Source of the DNA: Bacillota bacterium | GTDB taxonomy: Bacteria; Bacillota; Sulfobacillia; JAJZYS01; JAJYTV01 | Length of the DNA stretch: 24,157 bases | NCBI GenBank assembly: GCA_021806845.1 | Contig: JAKAPV010000007.1 | Span: 1-24,157, forward strand | Direction: 5' to 3' | Part shown: positions 9,418-15,701 of the stretch, piece by piece | Layout: the number at the start of each line of letters is the position of its first letter | Position numbering within the stretch: position 1 is the stretch's first letter | The notes under the pieces: model-generated | Database searches by the model: none | Seen by the model: the letters and a program-made list of their open reading frames with translations, nothing else | What the model was told of the DNA's origin: nothing | Made by a program: the position numbers and the translations under genes

Positions 9418-9422
9418 GCCAA

Positions 9423-9449
9423 AAGCCGTCCTGCCTTCCCGGGCGGCTT
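9423..9449. terminator. Bidirectional terminator-like hairpin between pyrE and the GNAT gene
   Basis: AAGCCGTCC (9423-9431) pairs with GGGCGGCTT (9441-9449), one pair being G-U, around a nine-base loop. The reverse strand reads CTTTTGG after the stem and the forward strand reads TTCGCATTTCC, so the U-tracts are weak. Its place between two convergent genes supports a shared terminator. Confidence 0.55.
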
Positions 9450-9476
9450 CGCATTTCCTGGCGGGACATCTGGACG

Positions 9477-9953
9477 TCAGATGTCCTTCGACATCAGGAT
9501 GTTCGTCGCGCGGTAGCCGGTCCGCTCGTAGAGGCGGATCGCGGTCTCGTTGCCGCCGAACACGTGGAGGGCGATGCGTGAGAGCCCGACGGCCCGCACC
9601 TCCGACTCCAGCGCCAGCATCGCAGCCTTCGCGTAGCCCTTGCCGCGGCGCTGCTCCCAGATCTCGATGTTGTAGATGAAGGCGTGGGGCGGCTCGTGAT
9701 CGCTGCCGCGCTCCGCGAACCAGACCATGCCGACGCAGGTGCCGTCTTGCGCATCGACAATGGTGTAGAGATGCTGGCCGGGGGAAGCGGTGCCTTCCGG
9801 CAGCAAGGCGGCGAACTCCTTGCGCGAGAGTTCGAGCGCCTGCTCCTGCGTCCAGTTGCCGGCTGCTGCATGCCCCTTGGCGTAGTCCTCGACGGCCCAG
9901 TCGTACCACTCGCGGTATTCGTCCTGCGTCATCGCGCGCAGGTTGACGTCCAT
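9477..9953 (-). CDS. GNAT family N-acetyltransferase
   Basis: Encodes 158 residues with a GNAT fold. The acetyl-CoA pyrophosphate loop is RRGKGYA (Q/RxxGxG/A motif A), preceded by the strand IYNIEIWEQ and followed by NETAIRLYERTGYRA (motif B). The substrate cannot be read from sequence; candidates are small amines, antibiotics or protein N-termini. The frame is open upstream to 10142, but ATG 9953 has AGGGAG seven bases before it, and the residues before it are not family-like. The gene converges on pyrE and diverges from the ABC-F unit. A role beside that resistance-type gene is only suggested by position. Confidence 0.88.
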   Translation of the reverse strand: MDVNLRAMTQDEYREWYDWAVEDYAKGHAAAGNWTQEQALELSRKEFAALLPEGTASPGQHLYTIVDAQDGTCVGMVWFAERGSDHEPPHAFIYNIEIWEQRRGKGYAKAAMLALESEVRAVGLSRIALHVFGGNETAIRLYERTGYRATNILMSKDI

Positions 9954-10011
9954 CACGATCACTCCCTGCATGTGGCGAGCGCCCCGACGGTCCCTCGCCC
10001 CGTCATAAGCC

Positions 10012-10041
10012 ATCGTAGCGCAGGAAACGGCTGGTTCGGAA
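10012..10041 (-). promoter_or_regulatory. Possible promoter of the GNAT gene
   Basis: On the minus strand TTCCGA (plus 10036-10041) is followed after 18 bases by TACGAT (plus 10012-10017). It lies about 60 bases before the start codon. Both boxes are weak matches. Confidence 0.3.
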
Positions 10042-10075
10042 GTGACTGGCCGTTCGTCGGCATTGGGCCACTGTG

Positions 10076-10084
10076 TGCTATACT
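10076..10084 (+). promoter_or_regulatory. Extended -10 promoter of the ABC-F unit
   Basis: TGC-TATACT is an extended -10 (TGn plus a five-of-six match to TATAAT). No good -35 is seen at 17 bases (TTCGTC at 10053 is 20 bases away), which is common for TGn promoters. Transcription would begin near 10091, leaving about 115 leader bases before the ABC-F start. Confidence 0.6.
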
Positions 10085-10112
10085 CACTCCATCTCGTTCG
10101 CTGGAGGTTGAC

Positions 10113-10139
10113 ATGATCAAGATCGTTGCCATCCTGTAG
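10113..10139 (+). CDS. Eight-residue leader peptide MIKIVAIL upstream of the ABC-F gene
   Basis: An ATG preceded five bases earlier by GGAGG (10103-10107) opens a reading frame of eight codons ending in TAG. It lies about 22 bases from the predicted transcription start, and a perfect hairpin begins on the base after its stop. Short leader peptides are known before antibiotic-resistance ABC-F and Erm genes, where drug-stalled ribosomes switch expression. The hydrophobic, beta-branched run IVAIL recalls the stalling segments IFVI of ErmC and IAVV of ErmA leaders. That resemblance is inference; expression of the peptide is not shown. Confidence 0.6.
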   Translation: MIKIVAIL

Positions 10140-10195
10140 CATCCCGGCGTCGCCCGGGATGACTTCTTGCGGGGCGCAGCCCCGTTCCCGGGAGG
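10140..10195 (+). promoter_or_regulatory. Candidate attenuator: stem-loops between leader peptide and ABC-F start
   Basis: Stem 1 is CATCCCGG (10140-10147) with CCGGGATG (10154-10161), perfect around a six-base loop. It is followed by ACTTCTTGC, a weak U-rich run. Stem 2 is CGGGGC (10170-10175) with GCCCCG (10179-10184). The Shine-Dalgarno lies within TCCCGGGAGG (10186-10195). Its TCCCGGG can pair with CCCGGGA (10153-10159) of stem 1's right arm, and its CCGGGA with TCCCGG (10142-10147) of the left arm, so alternative folds exclude stem 1. A ribosome held on the leader peptide would cover stem 1. Whether control acts on transcription or translation cannot be decided by reading. Confidence 0.55.
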
Positions 10196-10205
10196 CTCTC
10201 TTGCG

Positions 10206-11744
10206 ATGTTGGATGTCCGCGATCTTTCGGTGTCCTTTGGCGGAGAACAGGTTTTCTCAAATCTATCGTTCCAGATCGCTCCTGGTGAGCGCGTCGCGCT
10301 GCTGGGGGAGAACGGCTGCGGCAAGTCGACACTCCTGCGCGTGCTGGCAGGGGAAATCCGCCCCGACCCTGGCGCTAGCGTGCGCCTGGCCGACCTCTCG
10401 CGCGTCGCCTATGTCGAACAGGCCCCATCGGAGGTTCAGGACGCCCTGAGCGCCGGCCAGCGCATGCGTCGCCGGATCGCCGCGGCGCTCGCCGAGCGGC
10501 CGTCTCTCCTGTTGCTCGACGAGCCGACGAACCACCTCGACCAGGACGGCATCGTGTGGCTTCTTCGCCAGCTGCGCGATGTCGAAGGCGCCATCCTGTT
10601 CGCGTCCCACGACCGGGCGTTCATCGAATCCCTCGCGCAGCGCGTCCTCTCGATCGAGCGCGGAATGCTGCGCAGCTTCGCCGGCGGCTACGTGGGCTAC
10701 GTCGCGCTGGTTGCCGCGGAGCAGGCAGCGCAGGCCCACCGGCACGAGACCTGGCGCAAGGAGCGCGACCACGTGCGCGACGCCGCGTCGCGCCAGCGCA
10801 CCTGGGCGACACAGGCGCACAAGGACGCCGGCGAGCGCAACCCGAGCGCCAAGCGGCGCGCGGCGATGATGATGCGCAAGGCGATGGCGACAGAGCGCAG
10901 GCTGGAGCGCCTTGCAGAAGAGCGCGTGGAAAAGCCCTGGGACGAGCCGAAGCTCTCCTTCGAGTTCCTGCCGCCGCGCGACCTGCCGCGGGTGCTTGTA
11001 CGGGCCGAGGAGATCTCCTTCACCTACGAAGGCGGCATGCGACCAGGACTCCAGCCCCTGAGCTTCGACCTGCGCCGCGGAGAGCGCCTCGCGCTCGACG
11101 GCCCGAACGGCAGCGGCAAGACGACGCTCCTGCACCTCCTGGCTGCCGCCGCAGGGCTCGAGGGTCCTCCGCGCGGCAGCGCGCAGGGGACCCTTAGCGT
11201 CCATCCCGGTGCACGCACTTTCTTCTTCCGGCAGGAGGAGCGCCTTCGCCCGGAGGAGACCGCCCTGCACGAGATGCTGGACGCGGGTGCGCCGAGCCCC
11301 TCGCTCGCGCGGACGCTGCTCGGGCACTTCCACCTGCGCGGCGACGCGGCGCTGCGGCGCGTCGGGAGCCTCAGTCCCGGCGAGCGGGTGCGGCTCGGCT
11401 TCTGCCTCGCGCTCGTGCGGGGCGCGGACATCCTGCTGCTGGACGAGCCGACGAACCACCTGGACCTCGCGGGGCGTGAGGGGCTCGAGACGGCGCTCAC
11501 GGCGTATCCCGGAACGGTGGTGTTCGTCTCGCACGACGCGCGCTTCCGCGAGACGGTGGCGACGCGCAGCGTGCGCCTGCGCGCGCAGGCGGCGCAGGAA
11601 GTCCCTGCCGTACAGGAGCGGGACATCTTGCAGATGCGCCTTGCGGAGCTCACGGCGCGGTTTTCCTCGGCGCCGGCGGGCAGGCGCGGCGAACTCGAGT
11701 TGGAAATCGATCGGATCGTACAGCAGCTGCGCGCACGGCGCTGA
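10206..11744 (+). CDS. ABC-F ATPase, antibiotic-resistance (Vga/VmlR-like) type
   Basis: A 512-residue soluble twin-ATPase without membrane segments. ABC1 has Walker A GENGCGKST (34-42), signature LSAGQ (81-85), Walker B ending D105-E106 and switch H135. ABC2 has GPNGSGKTT (299-307), LSPGE (389-393), D413-E414 and H443. The basic interdomain linker (about 165-255) is the part that enters the ribosomal E site and reaches towards the drug site in this family. Only about 38 residues separate Walker A from the signature in ABC1; this missing helical subdomain, and a C-terminal helical tail, match Vga(A)-like resistance proteins better than EttA or Uup. ATG 10206 has GGGAGG ten bases upstream; an in-frame TTG at 10167 lies in the hairpin region and is unlikely. 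Which drug it protects against is unknown. Confidence 0.9.
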   Translation: MLDVRDLSVSFGGEQVFSNLSFQIAPGERVALLGENGCGKSTLLRVLAGEIRPDPGASVRLADLSRVAYVEQAPSEVQDALSAGQRMRRRIAAALAERPSLLLLDEPTNHLDQDGIVWLLRQLRDVEGAILFASHDRAFIESLAQRVLSIERGMLRSFAGGYVGYVALVAAEQAAQAHRHETWRKERDHVRDAASRQRTWATQAHKDAGERNPSAKRRAAMMMRKAMATERRLERLAEERVEKPWDEPKLSFEFLPPRDLPRVLVRAEEISFTYEGGMRPGLQPLSFDLRRGERLALDGPNGSGKTTLLHLLAAAAGLEGPPRGSAQGTLSVHPGARTFFFRQEERLRPEETALHEMLDAGAPSPSLARTLLGHFHLRGDAALRRVGSLSPGERVRLGFCLALVRGADILLLDEPTNHLDLAGREGLETALTAYPGTVVFVSHDARFRETVATRSVRLRAQAAQEVPAVQERDILQMRLAELTARFSSAPAGRRGELELEIDRIVQQLRARR

Positions 11745-11809
11745 CGCCCTCGAGCCGGCCGTGTGTCTCCTGCTTCCAGCGGAAGGGCGGGCGGCGCGGA
11801 CGCTCGCTC

Positions 11810-11838
11810 TTCCTGCGCGTGCACAAAACGGAGACAAT
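11810..11838 (+). promoter_or_regulatory. Possible promoter of the CPBP gene
   Basis: TTCCTG and GACAAT are separated by 17 bases and lie 37 bases before the start codon. Each box is a partial match only; readthrough from the ABC-F gene is equally possible. Confidence 0.3.
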
Positions 11839-11874
11839 GGCAAGGGGCGCCATTTCAGAGGACGGAGGTCTTGC

Positions 11875-12597
11875 ATGATACCCACCGAGCCATCGCCCGC
11901 TGCGTCTGCCGACAGACTTACCTTTGCTTCCTGGCTGGGCGGGCTCTGCATCGCTGCGGCGTTCAGTCTCGTTCTGCCAATGGCCGTGCTCTTCTGGTGG
12001 AGCGTCGCCCATGCCGGACTGGGACCCTTGGCCTTCCCACACTCCCCTGTGATGACGGTCCTCCTGCCCGTGCTCGGTGAGGCAGCGATGGTGCTCGGCG
12101 CATGGCTCGTGCTGCGCAGGCGGCTCCCGCTCTACTCCTTCGGACTTCACCGCCTCACGCTGACCGACCTCTGGTTCGCGCTCGGTTTTTTTGCCTGGAA
12201 CCTCGCCGTATGGCTCGGCGTCTCGAACCTGCTGGATGTCCAGGCGCTGCCGGCCCAGGTCCAACAGGCAAGACTTTGGGCGCAGACTTGGTGGGCGATT
12301 CCTGCAATTGCGCTGGCCGCCGGCGTCTGCGAGGAAATCATGTTTCGCGGCTATCTGCTGCTCGGCCTCGTCAAGCTGAAGCCGAATCTTGCCTGGCTGT
12401 GGCTCCTCCTTTCCACCGGCCTCTTTGCGGTCGGGCACGTCGACTGGGGGATCTCCCGCCTAAGCCAGATGATTCCGTTTCTGGCCTTCGGCTTGGCGGC
12501 CGGGCTGATTGTGCTCCGCACCCGGCGCCTCTACCCCGTCATCATCGGACACTTCATCTGGGACGCCTTCGTTCCGGTCTTCTTGCTGCATCGCTGA
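11875..12597 (+). CDS. CPBP family intramembrane metalloprotease (Abi/CAAX type)
   Basis: A 240-residue membrane protein with about six to eight hydrophobic segments. It carries the family motifs E153-E154-x3-R158 (EEIMFR), H188 in FAVGHV, and H226-x3-D230 in IIGHFIWD, which together form the glutamyl metalloprotease site. The family includes CAAX endoproteases and bacteriocin immunity proteins; nothing here identifies the substrate. The frame is open far upstream through the ABC-F gene, but ATG 11875 has GGAGG six bases before it. The gene is 130 bases downstream of the ABC-F gene on the same strand, so the two may form a self-protection unit; that is inference. Confidence 0.88.
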   Translation: MIPTEPSPAASADRLTFASWLGGLCIAAAFSLVLPMAVLFWWSVAHAGLGPLAFPHSPVMTVLLPVLGEAAMVLGAWLVLRRRLPLYSFGLHRLTLTDLWFALGFFAWNLAVWLGVSNLLDVQALPAQVQQARLWAQTWWAIPAIALAAGVCEEIMFRGYLLLGLVKLKPNLAWLWLLLSTGLFAVGHVDWGISRLSQMIPFLAFGLAAGLIVLRTRRLYPVIIGHFIWDAFVPVFLLHR

Positions 12598-12705
12598 CAT
12601 GCGCTTTCCGCTCTGACGCCCCGCCTCCTGCCAGCGCAGTGGCCCGGAGACTGCCAGGAATTGACTGCTCCGCGGCGAATGGCTCGCCGAAGGAGGCTGC
12701 CGGAC

Positions 12706-14007
12706 ATGAGATTGCGCCTGTGGCTCTGTGGCCTGTGTGCCCTTGCGCTGCTCGCCGCCTGCGGACCCGTGCCGCGGACGGCGCCCTCGAAGCACAAGGC
12801 ACACGCGTCCCACCACACGCAGGCGACCGGGCCGGTGCAGACTCCGCCCTCTATCCTGCCGCCATCCGGGAACACGCCGCCAGGCCCCGTCTGGACACCG
12901 CCCGTACCCCAAGGGACGACCAGTGTGAACGGCTGCAACCCGACGACGATGGACCCCGCCGCTCCCTTCGGGGGCTGCCTCGACGGAGCGCTGCCGCAGT
13001 TCAGCTGCTGCAGCGCCGCGGAGGTCGGGTGGTCCGGCATCTACGCCGGCATGGCGCTCGAGATGAAGGGCGCCGTACCGCTCGACGCAGACGGCAAGCC
13101 GCAGAGCACGGCGGTGCTGATCATCGACCCAGCCGGCAGGAAAACCGAGATTCCGGTCCGCCCGAACGGCGCGTTCGACCAAAGCTATGCCTTCCAGGCT
13201 GTCGGCACCTACCAGATCGGGGTGCTCTACCGGGGCACCCCAGCCGACCTCGTGAACTTCCAGGTGGGCTGGCGCTACAAGGTGCTGACCGGCAGCACCC
13301 TTGAGGGCCTGTTCCCGCAGCAACGGGAGATCTGGCCGAAAGACGACCTCTTCCTGGCCGCTCAGGCGGGACAGCCCAGCGTCTGGACGCTGCAGGTCGA
13401 GAATGCGCAGGGAGTGCCACAGCCCGGCGCCGCCGTGACACCGAACGGTCCGGTGGCGGGCGCAAACGGCGTTGTGACGGTGACGCTGCCTGCGCCGCAG
13501 GGGCTGAACATGCCGGGGGAGATCGCCCCGGGGCTCTTCTTTCAGGTCTACGAGGATATCATGCCGTCCGGCGATACCCTCACGGGATACCCGCCGCCCG
13601 GTCCGCGGGCGGACGTGGCGCCCGGCCCCGTCAGCATCCTCATTGGCGGCGTGCGCTACTACGACGTGCAGGACTTCTTCGCACTGGGGGATGCCGGGTT
13701 CCAGTTCGGAGGGCCGGGCATGCCGCCAGCCTTCGCCGATCACGCGGCCATGGGAGCTTTCTCGCTGTTCGACGGGGCCAACGACAGCTCTGCGCGGATC
13801 CTCGCGAACTCCGGCGTCCTGCAGAACGGAGAGTACTCCAGTCCAAACTCCGCTACCTGGACCGACATCGGCACCGTGCATGCGATCGCGCAGAACGGCC
13901 AGGTCTACGCAACGCTGGAGGACATGGTCACGATCGCACGGGCGATCGGCTGGGCGGCGCCGGATGGGAAGGGAGGCGTGCTCTTTTCGGACTCCTGGCT
14001 CCCCTGA
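12706..14007 (+). CDS. Putative secreted lipoprotein of unknown function
   Basis: Encodes 433 residues. A signal peptide of lipoprotein type ends at lipobox LAAC, with the lipidated cysteine at C19, followed by a flexible Lys/His- then Pro/Thr-rich stretch (about 20-70). A cysteine cluster C77, C91, C101, C102 comes next. The middle is rich in short beta strands (AVLIIDPAGRK, VGTYQIGVLY), suggesting one or more Ig-like sandwiches. The end (YATLEDMVTIARAIGW) loosely resembles copper-amine-oxidase-N-type stalk domains. I do not recognise the family. ATG 12706 has AGGAGG at nine bases; TTG 12661 and ATG 12679 are open but lack a site and would put charged residues before the signal. Confidence 0.75.
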   Translation: MRLRLWLCGLCALALLAACGPVPRTAPSKHKAHASHHTQATGPVQTPPSILPPSGNTPPGPVWTPPVPQGTTSVNGCNPTTMDPAAPFGGCLDGALPQFSCCSAAEVGWSGIYAGMALEMKGAVPLDADGKPQSTAVLIIDPAGRKTEIPVRPNGAFDQSYAFQAVGTYQIGVLYRGTPADLVNFQVGWRYKVLTGSTLEGLFPQQREIWPKDDLFLAAQAGQPSVWTLQVENAQGVPQPGAAVTPNGPVAGANGVVTVTLPAPQGLNMPGEIAPGLFFQVYEDIMPSGDTLTGYPPPGPRADVAPGPVSILIGGVRYYDVQDFFALGDAGFQFGGPGMPPAFADHAAMGAFSLFDGANDSSARILANSGVLQNGEYSSPNSATWTDIGTVHAIAQNGQVYATLEDMVTIARAIGWAAPDGKGGVLFSDSWLP

Positions 14008-14160
14008 TGCGCTCGCGTGCGCACCCAGCGCCGGACGCGGCAATCACACCGCCTGTGCCGCTCTCCCCGAAGTGCGGGCCTGGGCAATGCAGTCTGCGCA
14101 CCGCTAGGGTTGCTCCAAACGGGCGAGCGGGCGAGTGACTACCTTGCGAAACTTACATAA

Positions 14161-14188
14161 ACCATATTGTGTATGTACACAATATGGT
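14161..14188. repeat. Perfect 13+13 bp palindrome, probable operator of the ArsR-type regulator
   Basis: ACCATATTGTGTA and TACACAATATGGT flank a two-base centre (TG). The element is AT-rich in a GC-rich neighbourhood and overlaps the predicted promoter, 26 bases before the regulator start. This is a typical position and form for autorepression by a dimeric winged-helix protein. Confidence 0.8.
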
Positions 14189-14195
14189 GTAGATT
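14167..14195 (+). promoter_or_regulatory. Promoter of the ArsR-SRPBCC pair
   Basis: TTGTGT (14167-14172) and TAGATT (14190-14195) are separated by 17 bases. The palindrome covers the -35 box and most of the spacer, so a bound repressor would block polymerase. Confidence 0.5.
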
Positions 14196-14213
14196 AGGAC
14201 GCGAGGAAAGGCG

Positions 14214-14798
14214 GTGGTGTTCCTGCGCTCACTGGCTCTGATCTCCGACCCAGATGCAGCGGCCCTGCTGCTCCACCCGCTGCGCGCGGCGATTCTGCGC
14301 AGCGCAACGCTGCCCAGGACCTGCGGAGAGCTGGCGAAAGAGCTCTCTGTGAGCCCACAGCGTGTCGCGAACCACGTGCGGGACCTTCGGCGGGCCGGTC
14401 TCCTGGAGCAAGTGGGGAGCCGCCAGCGGCGCAACCTCACGGAAGGCATATACCAGGCGACGGCGAGGGCGTTCTGGCTGTCCCAGGACCTGGCGCACCC
14501 GGTCGGCAGCGCTGCCGCGGCGCTCGGTGCACTCGCGGCGGAGGCGGAGCGGATCCAGCGGGATGCGTCTGCCCTCTACTCCGCGGTCTCCGACGGACAG
14601 GATGTCCCGAGCCTCACGCTGACCGTGGACGTGGCCCTGGACAGTGCCGAAGGCAGGTCCGCCTTCGCGCAGGACCTCGCGGATGCAGTGCAGGCAGTTG
14701 TGCGGCGCCATCACGTGACACACGGCGCGGAACGTTACCGGGTGGCGCTCGTCGGATACCCGCAGCCGCACGAAGGAAGGGAGAGCGAAATCCGATGA
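14214..14798 (+). CDS. ArsR-type winged-helix transcriptional regulator
   Basis: Encodes 194 residues. The N-terminal part (about 18-85) is a winged helix: HPLRAAILRS, then the helix-turn-helix CGELAKELSVSPQRVANHVRDLRRAGLL-like region (about 37-64) and a wing (VGSRQRRN). The C-terminal hundred residues are longer than in minimal ArsR proteins and contain a likely coiled or helical dimer segment; no metal-binding cysteines are seen. Start GTG 14214 (or GTG 14217) follows the purine run GAGGAAAGG. The last four bases, ATGA, start the SRPBCC gene. The palindrome upstream suggests autorepression, and the ligand may relate to the SRPBCC partner. Confidence 0.82.
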   Translation: MVFLRSLALISDPDAAALLLHPLRAAILRSATLPRTCGELAKELSVSPQRVANHVRDLRRAGLLEQVGSRQRRNLTEGIYQATARAFWLSQDLAHPVGSAAAALGALAAEAERIQRDASALYSAVSDGQDVPSLTLTVDVALDSAEGRSAFAQDLADAVQAVVRRHHVTHGAERYRVALVGYPQPHEGRESEIR

Positions 14799-15580
14799 TC
14801 CACACGGTATACCTGCGGGTACCCGCGTCGCGACTTGCCGCCGCCCTGATGGATGCAGAGAGGCCCTGGTGCCTGCCTGGACTCCCGCTCGGGCGAGCGG
14901 AGCGCACGGGGGAGAACTCCGCGCGACTCTCGGCGGGCGGCAGCGAGGCCCTCATCTCCTGGATGGATGCAGACGGCGGACGGTGCTGCCGGATGGCTGT
15001 GCGGCATGAACCGAAGACGACAGTATTTCGCGGGCAAACTCCGGACGCCTCATGGGGTGAGGCGTGGGCCCTGCTCTCTGTACGCCTCAAGTCCTTCCTG
15101 GAAGGCGTTGCGCTGATCGACGTGCCGGAACTCGGCGCGCCGCAGGATACGGAAGTCACGCTGACCGCGCACTTTGACGCCCCGCCAGAGCGCATCTGGT
15201 CCGCGCTGACCGATCCCGGTGAACTCGACGCCTGGATCGCCGACGGCGCGCAGGTAGACCTGTCCCCGGGCGGCGTATACGACTACAACTGGACGCACGA
15301 CGGGCCGGCGCATGTACTGCGGATCGACGCGCCGCGCACGCTCGAGACGGACTGGCGCTTCGGCGCGGTCGCAGCGGAAGGGCGCGTGACCTGGACAGTG
15401 GGGCCGGAAGACGGAGGAGCACGGATTACGCTCGTGCACCACGGGTTCGGATTCAAGAGATCGGACTGGCCGCGCGAGGGCTACGTCTGGGGCTGGGCGG
15501 ACTTCTTGCAGGCTCTGGCGCTCTACCTGGCCGGCGCCGGGCCTTCCGACAGCTGGCGCGGTGCAGCGGCAGCGATATAG
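14795..15580 (+). CDS. SRPBCC/AHSA1 protein with two tandem domains
   Basis: Encodes 261 residues. The C-terminal domain (about 120-250) is a clear AHSA1-like SRPBCC fold: TLTAHFDAPPERIWSALTDP, LSPGGVYDYNW, DWRFG and the closing helix WGWADFLQALALYL. The first 115 residues look like a second, diverged copy: they open with a similar strand-helix (IHTVYLRVPASRLAAALMD) and end with a similar helix (WALLSVRLKSFLEG). Such folds form hydrophobic ligand cavities; no ligand can be named. The four-base overlap with the ArsR gene indicates one operon, a pairing common in bacteria. A strong hairpin follows. Confidence 0.85.
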   Translation: MIHTVYLRVPASRLAAALMDAERPWCLPGLPLGRAERTGENSARLSAGGSEALISWMDADGGRCCRMAVRHEPKTTVFRGQTPDASWGEAWALLSVRLKSFLEGVALIDVPELGAPQDTEVTLTAHFDAPPERIWSALTDPGELDAWIADGAQVDLSPGGVYDYNWTHDGPAHVLRIDAPRTLETDWRFGAVAAEGRVTWTVGPEDGGARITLVHHGFGFKRSDWPREGYVWGWADFLQALALYLAGAGPSDSWRGAAAAI

Positions 15581-15606
15581 CCCTGTCGCTCGCCGCGCGT
15601 GAAGAC

Positions 15607-15641
15607 GCGAGGTTGCCGGCCAAGGCGGCCGGCAACCTCGC
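15607..15641 (+). terminator. 15-bp perfect hairpin after the SRPBCC gene
   Basis: GCGAGGTTGCCGGCC and its exact complement flank the loop AAGGC, 26 bases after the stop codon. Only TTGCTC follows, so it lacks a real U-tract, but its strength and position support a transcription end. Confidence 0.7.
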
Positions 15642-15685
15642 TTGCTCAGGCGCAGTCTACTGGCCATGCCGGACACGCCTTGCGG

Positions 15686-15694
15686 TGCTATGAT
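15686..15694 (+). promoter_or_regulatory. Extended -10 promoter of the S9 peptidase gene
   Basis: TGC-TATGAT is a strong extended -10. It ends only seven bases before the ATG at 15702, so the transcript would begin at or beside the start codon. No Shine-Dalgarno is present between them. Confidence 0.6.
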
Positions 15695-15701
15695 CTGTCA
15701 C

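Noticed and set aside
9425..9448. Hairpin considered as an attenuator for a downstream gene
   Set aside because: No plus-strand gene follows for 600 bases and it sits between convergent genes, so a terminator is simpler.
9954..10142. N-terminal extension of the GNAT frame on the minus strand
   Set aside because: The added residues are not GNAT-like and the ribosome site lies directly before ATG 9953.
10167..10205. TTG start giving the ABC-F protein 13 more residues
   Set aside because: The codons lie in the hairpin region and no ribosome site precedes the TTG; ATG 10206 begins with the normal ABC-F sequence.
10263..11951. 562-codon minus-strand ORF opposite the ABC-F gene
   Set aside because: Shadow of a strongly supported plus-strand gene; Arg/Ala/His-rich low-complexity product without motifs.
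12661..12705. Earlier TTG or ATG starts for the lipoprotein
   Set aside because: They add an Arg-rich stretch before the signal peptide and lack a ribosome site, whereas ATG 12706 has AGGAGG.
14121..14138. Short direct repeat GGGCGAGC / GGGCGAGT before the palindrome
   Set aside because: Two imperfect 8-base copies in GC-rich DNA are expected by chance.
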